64,000 bases of DNA from Sinorhizobium sp. RAC02 (GTDB taxonomy: Bacteria > Pseudomonadota > Alphaproteobacteria > Rhizobiales > Rhizobiaceae). The position numbers were made by a program, and so were the translations under genes. The stretch is from assembly GCF_001713395.1 (NCBI RefSeq), contig NZ_CP016452.1, positions 1 through 64,000 on the forward strand. Direction: 5' to 3'. The stretch's first letter is position 1; each line of letters begins with the position of its first letter. Shown in pieces: positions 29,208 through 41,131 of the stretch. The notes under the pieces are model-generated. The model was not told the origin of the DNA. It saw only the letters and a program-made list of their open reading frames with translations, and did no database searches.

Positions 29208-30181
29208 ATGCAGCATCGATTCCAGCGCGCGAGCCTTACACCTGACGGCCTCGCAGTGGATGAAGTGAAGATTGTCGCAGATAGCGTTCAAGTTCGGCTG
29301 TGATCGCGCCTTCGTTCGGGAAGTTGTCAGGACTGCGGACGGCCAAGCCGGAGAGTTCAAAGTCGATATGTGCGGCGACCCGTTGGCCTGTGCCCCTCAG
29401 CGGTCGGCGAGTAGTATTCACGTCGTAGCGCCGGTTCTGGTGTGATGCCGTTCTGTGCGGCCAGCGCATCTTCTGCGAACAGTTCGGTGTCGGCGTGTTG
29501 GCTCGCTATGGTCGCCGCACCCAACGGCTGGAGACAATCGTCCACCACCTCGGCTTGGCGCTTGGCGGCAGACCGGCCGCAGCCTTCGCCAATCGTCTGA
29601 TGATGCCGGTATGCAACGACACACCGCTACCGGTGGTTCGCCGCCGTATTGCTGATCAGAGCGAAGAGTTCAGCATAATAGGCATTAATGATTTTGCCAT
29701 CAGACGCGGCCAGGCCTACGGAACAATCGTTTGCGACCTTGAGCGGCAGAGGCCTGTCACCCTGTTGCCGGATCGTGCGTTGGGTACGCCTCGGTCATGG
29801 TTTGCAGAGTTCCAGTCGATATCGATCGTCGCTCGCGATCGGGGCGGCGGCCATGGTGAGGCTATCGCGAAGGCTCTACCTGATGCTGAGCAGATCGCGA
29901 GCCGCTGGCATCTGATGGAGAATTCCGGTCGGGCGTTTCTCTATGCTGTCGGCAAGTCGATGCGCCAGACCAAGCAAGCTGTCGTCAGCAATGTCGTTGA
30001 TCCCAAGCTTTTTACTTATGCGGAGAGACTACAATATGAGGGATACCTGCGTCGCCAGGAGACGAATGAGGCGATCCGGGTACTGTCGGCCACCAACGAA
30101 ATCATCTCACCTTTGCCTAATTTGCAAACGGAAGGCCAGACCACGCGACTGAAGCTCATCAACTACAGATCTACGGGATAG
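29208..30181 (+). pseudogene. ISL3-family transposase relic
   Basis: An uninterrupted frame of 228 codons at 29495..30181 has ISL3 transposase features: IIGINDFAIRRGQAYGTIVCDLERQRPVTLLPDR, SIVARDRGGGHGEAIAKALPDAEQIASRWHLMENSGRAF and ERLQYEGYLRRQETNEAIR. The preceding zinc-finger part can be read in other frames (VDEVKIVADSVQVR; LCGQRIFCEQFGVGVLARYGRRTQRLETIVHHL), showing frameshifts near 29300-29500. The C-terminal end is cut short, as ISL3 transposases are usually longer than 400 residues. It borders a broken response regulator. Confidence 0.8.
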
Positions 30182-30207
30182 CAAAAATTTATATTCTGCG
30201 GACGCGA

Positions 30208-32485
<2,278 letters not shown>

Positions 32486-32602
32486 GTCTGCGTGTCCTTT
32501 CCAGCGTCCAAATTCGAATGATTTCGAATTTAGCGCCTGCCGCAGACCACGATTAGACGGTATAATGCGCATGAGCCTTTTAGCTGAGCTAACAAATAGC
32601 GC

Positions 32603-33490
32603 ATGGAAAATTTCAACGACCTCGCCGCATTCGCCATCGTTGCAAGAGAGAAGAGCTTTACGCGCGCCGCCGCGAAGCTGCGCGTTTCGCCGTCGGCGCT
32701 GAGCCAGACCATCCGCAATCTCGAAGAGCGTCTCGGCCTGCGGCTTCTTGCACGCACGACAAGGAGCGTCGCTCCGACGGAAGCGGGCGAGCGCCTGCTG
32801 CGCACGATCGCGCCACGTTTCGAGGAAATCGAAGCGGAGCTGGCCGCCTTGAGCGAACTTCGCGACAAGCCGGCCGGAAGGGTGCGCATCACGGCAGGGG
32901 AGCACGCGGCGATCTCGGTCCTGCAGCCAGCGCTCAAACGCTTTCTGCCGCTCTATCCGGATATCAATGTCGAGATCATCGTCGATTATGCCCTGACGGA
33001 CATCGTTGCCGAGGGCTATGACGCCGGCGTGCGCATGGGGGAACAGGTCGCCAAGGACATGATCGCCGTACCGATCGGACCGCATCTGCGGATGGCGGTG
33101 GTCGCCTCCCCCCGCTACTTCGAGCAGCGTCCCCTACCCCGCAGGCCGGAGGATCTGGCCGCGCATAACTGCATCAATTCCCGGCTTCCGACCTACGGGG
33201 GCCTTTTTGCCTGGGGACTGGAAAAGGACGGGCGTGAGGTGAAGGTGCGGGGCGAAGGCCAGCTCGTCTTCAACAGCCTCAGCATGCGGCTGACCTCGGC
33301 GCTCGACGGCCTCGGCATTGCCTACCTGCCCGAAGACCAGGTACTCAAGCATATCGCCGAAGGCCGGCTGGTGCGGGTTCTGGAGGATTGGTGCCCCGCC
33401 TTCCCCGGCTATCATCTCTACTATCCGAGCCGTCGACAGCAATCGCCGGCGCTGGCCCTACTGGTGGACGTTCTGCGTTATCGCGGCTGA
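32603..33490 (+). CDS. LysR-family transcriptional regulator
   Basis: 295 residues. The N-terminal winged helix-turn-helix (DLAAFAIVAREKSFTRAAAKLRVSPSALSQTIRNLEERLGLRLLARTTRSV) is followed by a PBP2-type effector domain starting RVRITAGEHAAISVL. It is divergent from the aldo/keto reductase with 117 bases between starts, the standard LysR regulator-target layout. The 117-base gap holds a short inverted stretch around ATTCGAATGATTTCGAAT at 32510, a possible binding site. Confidence 0.92.
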   Translation: MENFNDLAAFAIVAREKSFTRAAAKLRVSPSALSQTIRNLEERLGLRLLARTTRSVAPTEAGERLLRTIAPRFEEIEAELAALSELRDKPAGRVRITAGEHAAISVLQPALKRFLPLYPDINVEIIVDYALTDIVAEGYDAGVRMGEQVAKDMIAVPIGPHLRMAVVASPRYFEQRPLPRRPEDLAAHNCINSRLPTYGGLFAWGLEKDGREVKVRGEGQLVFNSLSMRLTSALDGLGIAYLPEDQVLKHIAEGRLVRVLEDWCPAFPGYHLYYPSRRQQSPALALLVDVLRYRG

Positions 33491-33687
33491 CCTGTGCTTC
33501 CTCGCCTGGAGCCATTGCATGGCGTAATAGGTCAGGCAGATGTAAAGACTGAGAGCGGGGTGCAAAACTTGTCTGCGGCAGCGGCAGGATTTTCATTCCG
33601 CAGGCGGCGTAAAAAACCAGCTACCTATTTGTCTTCTGCGAAGAATGCAGGAGGGCCGGGGATCTACATCGCGGAAACATATCTGAG

Positions 33688-34330
33688 GCGATGTCACATT
33701 GTCAGCAGCTTCATGGTTTGGGGGTAACTCGGCTGAGACGAACTTGCCGACTATCCGTGGCCAGAGCCACCGCAGATCATTGCCCAAGCAATCTGGCTGT
33801 ATGTCCGGGTCCCTTTGAGCCTGCGCCTGGTCGAGGAAATGCTGTTGGAGCGCGGCATTGTCGTGTCTTGCGAACCGATACCAAGATGGGGTCGCAAATT
33901 CAGGGTAGCTTACGCGAAGCAGTTACGCAGAAAGAAGCCGTCGCGAAAGGACGCGGTCGTGATTTCCATTGGCGGTCAAAGCTGCCAAATGATTGCTGGT
34001 CAGGCTGCTGGAGACGCAAGGTCTGACACCGAAGCGCATCGTCACCGACAAAGTACGCTCTCACGGAGTGGCGAGACGGCACGTGATGCCCGCTGTCGAG
34101 CGTCGATCGCACAAAGGCTTGAGCAATCGCGCGGAGGATTCTCATGCGCCGCTTCGAAAACGAGAACGGATGATGCAAGGATTTCGATCTGTCAGCGGCT
34201 TGCAACGTTTCCTCTCGATCTTTTCAACCATCCGAAATCTTTTCGCCTCACCGCGTATGACCCGCGTCCTTGAGGAACATTTTTCTCGCCGCACTCACCC
34301 GGCGCACAGTAATATCTTTAATCCATAGAT
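33688..34330 (+). pseudogene. IS6-family relic
   Basis: The left end GGCGATGTCAC at 33688 matches the terminal repeat of the complete IS6 element at 61645. The transposase is broken but readable: VPLSLRLVEEMLLERGIVV, then WGRKFRVAYAKQLRRKKPSRKD in one frame, and VRLLETQGLTPKRIVTDKVRSHGVARRHVMPAVERRSHKGLSNRAEDSHAPLRKRERMMQGFRS in another. The segment with the first catalytic aspartate (WHLDEVV in the intact copy) is deleted. No right-hand repeat is found near 34330. Confidence 0.85.
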
Positions 34331-34431
34331 TTAGTAGATAATATTGACGCCAATTAGCGACCAATGCTCGCTGCGTCATGCTTGAGTTTGAGAGCTCGAA
34401 GGCCCGCTTCAGCACCAATAGGAGAGACATC

Positions 34432-36051
34432 ATGGCACTTCCATACATAGCTGTCACAAATGTTCCCACCGCATCACTCGAGCTCGATGCGGATGTTCTC
34501 GTGATTGGCGGCGGCCCGGCGGGAACGTGGGCTGCCATCGCGGCCGCGTCGAAAGGCGCCCGGGTCGTTCTCGTGGACAAGGGTTTCTGTGGTTCCTCCG
34601 GCGCCACGGCGCCATCGGGCACGGGTGTCTGGTATGTGCCGCCGGACCCCGCCCGCCGCGCGAAAGCGATGAACAGCCGCTGGGATATCGGCGGCCGCCT
34701 GGCGGACCCGGCCTGGATGCGCCGCGTGCTGGATCGGACCTACGAAAACGTCAATCAGCTCGCACAATGGGGTTATCCGTTCAGTGATGACGGCGAAGGC
34801 AGATCGATCAGGACTAGCCTCGACGGTCCGGACTACATGCGCCTGATGCGTAAACGCACGAAATCCGCAGGCGTCAAGATTCTCGACCATAGCCCGGCGC
34901 TTGAATTGCTGCGCGACGAGAGCGGTGCCGTGGCGGGAGCGGCGGGTATCCGTCGGCAAAAGGGCGACAGCTGGCTGGTCCGGGCCGGTGCCGTGGTCAT
35001 CGCGACCGGAGGCTGCGCCTTCCTCAGCAAGGCGCTCGGGTGCAACGTCCTCACCGGTGACGGACTGCTCCTGGCAGCCGAACTCGGTGCCGAACTTTCG
35101 GGAATGGAATTCTCGACTGCTTACGCGATGGCGCTCGAAGGCGGCTCAGTCACCAAGACGCGCTTCTACGATTGGGCGACCTTTACCTTCGAGGACGGTT
35201 CGCCAATTCCAGGCGCTGCCTCGAAAGGCGGCCGGTCCGTGATTGCGCGCGTGCTCCAGTCGCAGCGCGTCTTTGCGCAGCTCGACAAGGCCGATGCGGA
35301 GACCGAGCAGGCGATGCGTTACGCCCAGCCGAACTTCTTCCTGCCGCTCGATCGGGTGGGGATCGATCCCTTCAAGCAACGCTTCCCCGTCACCTTGCTG
35401 CTGGAAGGCACGGTCCGCGGCACCGGCGGCCTGAGGATCGTCGACCACAGCTGTGCGACAACCGTTGCCGGTCTCTATGCGGCAGGCGACGCCGCAACGC
35501 GCGAGCTTGTTTGCGGCGCCTTCACCGGCGGCGGCAGCCACAATGCCGCCTGGGCGATGTCGTCCGGCTTCTGGGCCGGCAGCGCTGCTGGAGATCATGG
35601 TCGCCACCTGCACGGCCACGCCCGCAAATTCGTACGGGCCGGCGGTGTCGGTATCGTCGACGGGTCGGGCAGAGCGATCGACCCGGCTGCCCTGACGCGC
35701 ACGGTGCAGGACGAGGTCTGGCCCTATGACCGCAACTATCTTCGCTCCGGCGAACGGCTGACGGATTCGCTCGGCCGGCTCGATGGCCTTTGGTCCGGCA
35801 TCCGCACGGCGCAATCCGCCGCGATCGACGATGCGCAGCGGACCCGCGAAGGGGTCGCGATGCTGGCCACCGCACGCTGGATGTACCGCAGCGCCCTGTC
35901 GCGAACGGAAAGCCGCGGCATGCACAAGCGAGAGGATTTCCCCCAGAAGGCCGACAACCAGCTTCACTACACGACGACCGGCGGTCTCGACGAAGTCTGG
36001 ATCGGGCACGAGCGTGCGCCCTCGCCGGAGCTGGAGGTTCTCGCGGCATGA
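34432..36051 (+). CDS. AprA-like FAD-dependent oxidoreductase
   Basis: 539 residues from the ATG at 34432 with AGGAGAG upstream; an earlier ATG is possible. The dinucleotide-binding motif DVLVIGGGPAGTWAAIAAASKGARVVLVDK lies at residues 21-50. A C-terminal FAD contact is GLYAAGDAATRELVCGAFTGGGSHNAAWAMSSG. The layout matches the fumarate reductase/succinate dehydrogenase flavoprotein superfamily, and pairing with a two-cluster ferredoxin recalls adenylylsulfate reductase AprAB. The ferredoxin gene overlaps its stop (ATGA), and an ABC importer follows in the same operon. The substrate is unknown; sulfur-compound reduction is a hypothesis based on family and context. Confidence 0.85.
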   Translation: MALPYIAVTNVPTASLELDADVLVIGGGPAGTWAAIAAASKGARVVLVDKGFCGSSGATAPSGTGVWYVPPDPARRAKAMNSRWDIGGRLADPAWMRRVLDRTYENVNQLAQWGYPFSDDGEGRSIRTSLDGPDYMRLMRKRTKSAGVKILDHSPALELLRDESGAVAGAAGIRRQKGDSWLVRAGAVVIATGGCAFLSKALGCNVLTGDGLLLAAELGAELSGMEFSTAYAMALEGGSVTKTRFYDWATFTFEDGSPIPGAASKGGRSVIARVLQSQRVFAQLDKADAETEQAMRYAQPNFFLPLDRVGIDPFKQRFPVTLLLEGTVRGTGGLRIVDHSCATTVAGLYAAGDAATRELVCGAFTGGGSHNAAWAMSSGFWAGSAAGDHGRHLHGHARKFVRAGGVGIVDGSGRAIDPAALTRTVQDEVWPYDRNYLRSGERLTDSLGRLDGLWSGIRTAQSAAIDDAQRTREGVAMLATARWMYRSALSRTESRGMHKREDFPQKADNQLHYTTTGGLDEVWIGHERAPSPELEVLAA

Positions 36052-36371
36052 TCGAGGTCATCAGTGAGGACCGTTGCACCGGGTGCAACATTTGCGTCAA
36101 CGTCTGTCCGACCAATGTCTTCGATCCGGTTCCCGGCGGCAATCCGACGATCGCCCGCCAGGACGATTGCCAGACATGCTTCATGTGCGAGGTCTACTGC
36201 CCCGAAGATGCGCTCTACGTGGCGCCGCTGACGACGGCTGTCACCGGCGTCACCTCCGTGGAGCTGGAGGCGAAGGACATCTTCGGCAGCTATCGCAAGT
36301 CGATCGGGTGGATCAGGGGCGGCCGGCCCCGACCGACGCCGGAGATCATGAAACGTCTCGATCATCATTGA
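36048..36371 (+). CDS. Ferredoxin with two 4Fe-4S motifs (AprB-like)
   Basis: 107 residues starting inside the preceding stop (ATGA), indicating translational coupling. Two complete cluster motifs are present: Cys10, 13, 16 and 20 (CTGCNICVNVCP) and Cys41, 44, 47 and 51 (CQTCFMCEVYCP). The remaining tail is a short extension (SVELEAKDIFGSYRKSIGWIRGG). It should pass electrons to or from the flavoprotein encoded upstream. The pair resembles AprA/AprB in design, but the family is broad. The longer open frame upstream is a shadow of the flavoprotein. Confidence 0.9.
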   Translation: MIEVISEDRCTGCNICVNVCPTNVFDPVPGGNPTIARQDDCQTCFMCEVYCPEDALYVAPLTTAVTGVTSVELEAKDIFGSYRKSIGWIRGGRPRPTPEIMKRLDHH

Positions 36372-36433
36372 TGAGCGAACTGGTCGCCGCTTGCGGCGGC
36401 CCTGCCCATAGTGTTTTGAACAGGATTTTGGCG

Positions 36434-37504
36434 ATGCAACCGACACGCAGGACTTTTCTGGGATTGGCTGCGGCAGCGGCCGTATTTCCCACCACATTCT
36501 CCATCGCCCGCGCGCAATCCAAGCCGGATGTCATCCGGCTCGCGGGGCCGGGCAATGCGGCCGGCCGGCCGTATGGCAACGGCTCGATCGGCGTGCTGCG
36601 CGGGCTTGAGCTGCTTGAAAAGGAATTCGAGCCCGACGGCATCCGCATCGAATGGCAGTTCCCGCGCGGCACCGGCCCCGCGATCAACGAGGCCTTCGCC
36701 AACCGCCAGCTCGAATTCGCGAGCTACGGCGGCCTGCCGAACGTCGTCGGCCGCGGCGCGGGCGTGCGCACCACGGTGCTCGCCGCCTCCGGCATCTCGC
36801 CGACCTATGTCGGCGTGCGCCCCGCGGCCGGAATCAAGACGCTTGCCGATCTCAAGGGCAAGAAGGTGGCCTTCCAGCGCGGCACGATCTTCGAACTCTC
36901 GCTCTCGCTCATCCTGGCAGGCGTGGGCCTCAAGAACGAGGACGTACAGATTTTTGACCTCCAGGGCGCCGACCAGACCGCCGCGATCCAGTCGGGCGAC
37001 GTGGACGCGCTGCTAGGGCAGGGAAACCAGGTTCTGGCGCTGGTGAAGAGCGGGCTCGTTGAGGTTCTCTACAGCACCAAGGGCAGCCCTGCCCCGGGCT
37101 CGACCTTCGGCTCCTTCATCGTGCTCGACAGCTTTGCGGAGGCCAATCCCGAGATCGTCGCGCGGGTCCTGCGCGGCTACGTGCAGGCCTCGCATTTCGC
37201 GAGCCTCGATGAAAACCGGGACAAGCTCTACGACATCTTCGCGCTGACCGGCTCCCCGCGCGAGAGCTATGTCGCCGACTATGCGGGCGATGATCTACGC
37301 GACCGCAACAGCCCGCTGCTCGACGATTTCTACCGCGCGAACATCAAGGCCGGGCTCGACTTCACGCTGGAGCAGAAGCTGGTGCGCAAGCCGTTCGACG
37401 TCGACGAATGGATCAAGGACAGCCTGCTGACCAAGACGCTTGCCGATCTCGGCTACGAGGCCTTCTGGACCCCGCGCGCGGCCGACGGCAAGACCCCAGT
37501 CTGA
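36434..37504 (+). CDS. ABC transporter substrate-binding protein 1 (NitT/TauT type)
   Basis: 356 residues from the ATG at 36434. A longer start at 36371 overlaps the ferredoxin stop, but the twin-arginine signal (PTRRTFLGLAAAAAVFPTTFSIARA) sits right after 36434. The mature part has the SsuA/TauA fold: IRIEWQFPRGTGPAINEAFANRQLEFASYGGLPNVVGRGAG, then GIKTLADLKGKKVAFQRGT and STKGSPAPGSTFGSFIV. The neighbour at 37520 is a close paralog. Receptors of this fold bind sulfonates, nitrate, taurine or thiamine precursors; the ligand cannot be read from sequence. Confidence 0.88.
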   Translation: MQPTRRTFLGLAAAAAVFPTTFSIARAQSKPDVIRLAGPGNAAGRPYGNGSIGVLRGLELLEKEFEPDGIRIEWQFPRGTGPAINEAFANRQLEFASYGGLPNVVGRGAGVRTTVLAASGISPTYVGVRPAAGIKTLADLKGKKVAFQRGTIFELSLSLILAGVGLKNEDVQIFDLQGADQTAAIQSGDVDALLGQGNQVLALVKSGLVEVLYSTKGSPAPGSTFGSFIVLDSFAEANPEIVARVLRGYVQASHFASLDENRDKLYDIFALTGSPRESYVADYAGDDLRDRNSPLLDDFYRANIKAGLDFTLEQKLVRKPFDVDEWIKDSLLTKTLADLGYEAFWTPRAADGKTPV

Positions 37505-37519
37505 AAAGGAGAGGACAAG

Positions 37520-38593
37520 ATGAAACGCAGAACCTTCGCAAGCCTCGCCGCGCTCGCCGCCATCGCGGTATCAATCCTCGGGACCGGGCCGGTGGCGGCC
37601 CAGGAAAAGCCGCAAGTCATTCGCCTGGCCTCCTTCGGCAATGCTGCCGGCAAGCCCTACGGCACGGGCGCCATCGGCGTCGTGCGCGCACAGGAACTTC
37701 TGGAGAAGGAATTCGCGGCAGACGGCATCACGATCGACTGGCAGTTTCCCCGCGGCACCGGCCCCGCGATCAACGAGGCCATCGCCAACGGCCAGCTCGA
37801 TTTTGCCTATTACGGCGGCCTGCCGAACATTGTCGGGCGCGGTGCGGGGCTGAAGACCAAGGTCGTGGCGTCCTACGGCGTCAGCCCGAGCTATGTGGTT
37901 GCGCGTCCGGATTCGGGGATCAAATCCCTTGCCGACCTGAAAGGCAAGAAGGTCTCCACCTCGCGCGGCACGATCAACGAGCTCAGCCTTTTCCGCATCC
38001 TGCAGCAGGTTGACCTGACGCCGGAGGATATCCAGTTCTTCGACCTGCAGACGGCGGACCAGATTTCGGCGATCACCTCCGGGGACATCGACGCCGTTAT
38101 CGGTGGCGGCAGCAGCGTGCTGCAGCTGGTGGATCAGGGCATTGCCGAGGTGATCTACACCACCAAGGGCAGCCCCGCGCCGGGCAGCAATTTCGGCTCC
38201 TTCATCGTGACCGATGCTTTTGAAGAAGCCTATCCGGAGATCACCCAGCGCGTCGTCAACAAATTCATCGAAGCCTCGTATTTCGCCTCGGACGAGAAGA
38301 ACCGCGAGGCGCTTTTCGACATCTGGGCGCTGACGGGCGCACCACGCGCGACCTTCGAGAAGGATTATGCGGACGACGTGCTGAAGGATCGCCAGAGCCC
38401 GCTGCTCGACGACTTCTACCGCGCCAACGTCACTGCTGGCATAGACTTCGCCGTCGAGCAGAAACTCATCCGCAAGGCCTTCGACGTTAACGGCTGGGTG
38501 GATGAATCCTACCTCAAGGCGGCCTTGAAGGAACTCGGCTACGAGAACGCCTGGACGCCACGCGACAAGGGCGGCAAGGCGGTCCAGTTCTGA
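37520..38593 (+). CDS. ABC transporter substrate-binding protein 2 (NitT/TauT type)
   Basis: 357 residues with AAGGAGAGGAC upstream. It has a Sec-type signal peptide (FASLAALAAIAVSILGTGPVAAQ). The mature domain is very similar to the receptor just before it: TIDWQFPRGTGPAINEAIANGQLDFAYYGGLPNIVGRGAGLKT, GIKSLADLKGKKVSTSRGT and TTKGSPAPGSNFGSFIV. The duplication sits in tandem 15 bases apart, so one importer serves two receptors, possibly with different ligands. It is followed by two permeases and an ATPase. Confidence 0.9.
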   Translation: MKRRTFASLAALAAIAVSILGTGPVAAQEKPQVIRLASFGNAAGKPYGTGAIGVVRAQELLEKEFAADGITIDWQFPRGTGPAINEAIANGQLDFAYYGGLPNIVGRGAGLKTKVVASYGVSPSYVVARPDSGIKSLADLKGKKVSTSRGTINELSLFRILQQVDLTPEDIQFFDLQTADQISAITSGDIDAVIGGGSSVLQLVDQGIAEVIYTTKGSPAPGSNFGSFIVTDAFEEAYPEITQRVVNKFIEASYFASDEKNREALFDIWALTGAPRATFEKDYADDVLKDRQSPLLDDFYRANVTAGIDFAVEQKLIRKAFDVNGWVDESYLKAALKELGYENAWTPRDKGGKAVQF

Positions 38594-38663
38594 CGAACCC
38601 GTTCACCTAGCGCCCCGGACTTGACGCTTCGGCCGGCTGTGCCGGTGGAAGGAAGGAGAAAGA

Positions 38664-39530
38664 ATGTCCGATGTGACTTTCAAAACCGCAGGATCGATCG
38701 CCGCAGCACCTTTCGACAGGGGGACCGGCAAAGCTTCGTTACATCTTACCGCGGCCTTCAGGCTGCCGCGATGGGCCAACCTGTTCCTTCTCGGGATCGT
38801 GCCGCCGATCGCACTCCTGGCGCTCTGGTCCTATGCCGTCCATCAGGAATGGCTGGCCGAGCAGATCCTTCCCGATCCCCGGCTCGTCTACGAAACCACG
38901 CTCGACCTTCTGGTGACGGGACAGCTTCCGGCCGAGCTTGTCGTCAGCCTGGGACGTGTCGCAGCCGGACTGGCGCTCGGAGGCGGGCTCGGCCTGCTCT
39001 TCGGGCTCGGCTTCGGGCTTTTCCGGACGCTGGACGTCTATGTGGCCCCGACGGTGCGGGCCGTCTGCCTAGTGCCGTCACTCGGCTGGCTTCCCTTCTT
39101 CATGCTGGTTTTCGGCATCGGCGAAGGGCTGAAGATCGTTCTCATCGCCAAGACATGCTTCCTGCCTTTGATGGTGGGCGCCTATGAAGGGATCCGCAAC
39201 CGCCCGCGCAAATACGATGACGTCTCGCGCGCACTGGAGTTCTCCTGGTTTGCCCGCGTCCGGTTGGTCGTGTGGCCCTCCATCCTGCCATCGATCCTCA
39301 CCGGTGTCCGCCAGGCGATGAGCCGCGGCTGGAAGGTGCTGATCCTTGTCGAGATGATCTCTTCGGCCGCGGGCCTCGGTTATCTGATGATGTGGGGACG
39401 CAAGGCATTCCAGCTCGACGTGGTCTTCGCCACCATGATCGTCATCGGTCTCGTCGGCTGGGCGCTCGATCATGCCCTGACACGCTTCCAGCATCGTACG
39501 ACGCTCTGGTCGTTCAAGGCCGCGGTTTAG
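38664..39530 (+). CDS. ABC transporter permease 1 (SsuC/TauC type)
   Basis: 288 residues with GGAAGGAG upstream. About six membrane helices are present, with the inner-membrane permease motif EFSWFARVRLVVWPSILPSILTGVRQAMSRGWKVLILVEM (the EAA-like loop). It is one of two permeases in this importer; the other begins 11 bases after its stop. The two probably form a heterodimer. It acts with the ATPase at 40323 and the receptors upstream. Confidence 0.92.
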   Translation: MSDVTFKTAGSIAAAPFDRGTGKASLHLTAAFRLPRWANLFLLGIVPPIALLALWSYAVHQEWLAEQILPDPRLVYETTLDLLVTGQLPAELVVSLGRVAAGLALGGGLGLLFGLGFGLFRTLDVYVAPTVRAVCLVPSLGWLPFFMLVFGIGEGLKIVLIAKTCFLPLMVGAYEGIRNRPRKYDDVSRALEFSWFARVRLVVWPSILPSILTGVRQAMSRGWKVLILVEMISSAAGLGYLMMWGRKAFQLDVVFATMIVIGLVGWALDHALTRFQHRTTLWSFKAAV

Positions 39531-39540
39531 GAACACGGCG

Positions 39541-40338
39541 ATGACGACGTCCACCTCCCCCATTTCGCGCCCGGGACTGATCTGGCGGGCGCTCGTGCTG
39601 CCGGCGGCCCTGATTGTTCTCTGGGCCCTGCTGGATACCTTCGGCGCGTTGAACAGCGATATTCTCGTATCGCCCGGCAAGGTCCTCGTCACGGCCTACG
39701 AAGGTTTTGCCGACGGCTCCCTTCCGGGCGCCGCGCTCGCGACGCTGCTCCGCGCGCTCACCGGCTGGGTGATCGGCGCGATGCTGGGGCTGGCTGTGGG
39801 CGTGCTGCTTGGCTTGTCCGGGGTCGCGCGCGGCCTTTTCGACCCGTCGATTTCCAGCCTGCGGCAGATCGCGCTCTTTGCCTGGATCCCGCTGCTCAGC
39901 GCCTGGCTCGGCAACGGCGAGGCCATGAAGATCACGCTGATCGCCCTCGGCGCGTTTTTCCCGATGGCGCTCGGCGCACAGGCGGGCTGCCAGAACGTGC
40001 CCACTCCCTACCGCGAAGTGGGGCGCGTGGTGGAGCTCGACCGCCGCGCGATGTTGAGCAAGATCATCTTCCCGGCCGCCGTGCCCTCCATTCTTGCCGG
40101 AACGGAACTCTCGCTCAACATCGCATGGCTCGGCACGTTCGGCGCCGAATATCTGATCGGCACCGGCTATATCAACGGCATGGGAGACGGACTTGGCGCC
40201 TATCTCGCTGCCGCGCGCGAATATGCGCGCATGGACCAGGTCCTGCTCGGGGTTCTTTTCCTTGCCCTTATCGGGATTGCTCTCGACCGGTTCGTCCTCG
40301 GCCTCTCAAGGAGACTCGTACCATGGCGGATGCCCTGA
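39541..40338 (+). CDS. ABC transporter permease 2 (SsuC/TauC type)
   Basis: 265 residues with six hydrophobic helices and the EAA-like coupling loop (VVELDRRAMLSKIIFPAAVPSILAGTELSLNIAWLGTFGAEY). Its end overlaps the ATPase start by 16 bases, so translation is coupled. The two permease genes are not duplicates of each other in detail, consistent with a heteromeric transporter. Confidence 0.92.
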   Translation: MTTSTSPISRPGLIWRALVLPAALIVLWALLDTFGALNSDILVSPGKVLVTAYEGFADGSLPGAALATLLRALTGWVIGAMLGLAVGVLLGLSGVARGLFDPSISSLRQIALFAWIPLLSAWLGNGEAMKITLIALGAFFPMALGAQAGCQNVPTPYREVGRVVELDRRAMLSKIIFPAAVPSILAGTELSLNIAWLGTFGAEYLIGTGYINGMGDGLGAYLAAAREYARMDQVLLGVLFLALIGIALDRFVLGLSRRLVPWRMP

Positions 40339-41111
40339 CTCTTTCGCGACCCAAAGCGGCCCAGGCCGGCTCGGTCAATATCCTGGATGTCTCGAAGACG
40401 TTCCATGTCGACGACCGCACGGTGCATGCGCTGGACAATGTGTCGCTTGCCATCGAACCCGGCGAGTTCATCAGCATCGTCGGACCCAGCGGCTGCGGCA
40501 AGTCCACGCTCCTGCGCTTCCTGGCCGGCCTCGACCTGCCGGACAGCGGCCGGATACTGGTCGATGGCGAAAAGATCGACCGGCCGAGCCTCAAGCGCGG
40601 CATCGTCTTCCAGGACCATCGCCTGCTGCCCTGGTTCGACGTGGAGACGAACATCGCCGTCAGCCTTCACAGCGTCGCAGGCCCGGAGGCGGAAAAGCGG
40701 AAGCGCGTGCAGTATCTGATCGATCTCGTCGGCCTGACCGGCTTCGAGAAGGCATTGCCCCATGAACTTTCGGGCGGCATGTCGCAACGCGCGGCGATCG
40801 CCCGCGGGCTGGCGCCGCGGCCGGCGCTGATGCTGCTCGACGAACCGCTGGGTGCCCTCGATTCCCTGACCCGCAGCCATCTGCAAGACGAGCTTCTCGC
40901 CATATGGGAGCGGGAGAAAAGCACTGTCGTCATGGTGACGCATGACGTGGAAGAGGCGATCTACCTGTCCGATCGCGTGGTGGTGATGGAGCCCCGTCCC
41001 GGGCGCATCGCCAGCATCTTCGACATAACCAGCGAGCGGCCACGCCATCGCGACGATCCCGATTTTGCCGCCGTCAGGCGCGAGATCACGAACCTCCTCG
41101 CGAAACGCTAG
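40323..41111 (+). CDS. ABC transporter ATPase (SsuB/TauB type)
   Basis: 262 residues from the ATG at 40323, with GGAG upstream; longer frames are shadows of the permease. Walker A is GPSGCGKST (residues 54-62), the signature is LSGGMSQRAAIARGLAPRP, and Walker B is LMLLDEPLGALD with the switch histidine in VVMVTHDVEEAIYLSDRVVVM. The Q-loop is FQDHRLLPW. It energises the importer encoded upstream. No intrinsic terminator with a T-run follows. Confidence 0.94.
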   Translation: MADALTLSRPKAAQAGSVNILDVSKTFHVDDRTVHALDNVSLAIEPGEFISIVGPSGCGKSTLLRFLAGLDLPDSGRILVDGEKIDRPSLKRGIVFQDHRLLPWFDVETNIAVSLHSVAGPEAEKRKRVQYLIDLVGLTGFEKALPHELSGGMSQRAAIARGLAPRPALMLLDEPLGALDSLTRSHLQDELLAIWEREKSTVVMVTHDVEEAIYLSDRVVVMEPRPGRIASIFDITSERPRHRDDPDFAAVRREITNLLAKR

Positions 41112-41131
41112 GCGAGATTACCTTAGCAGTG

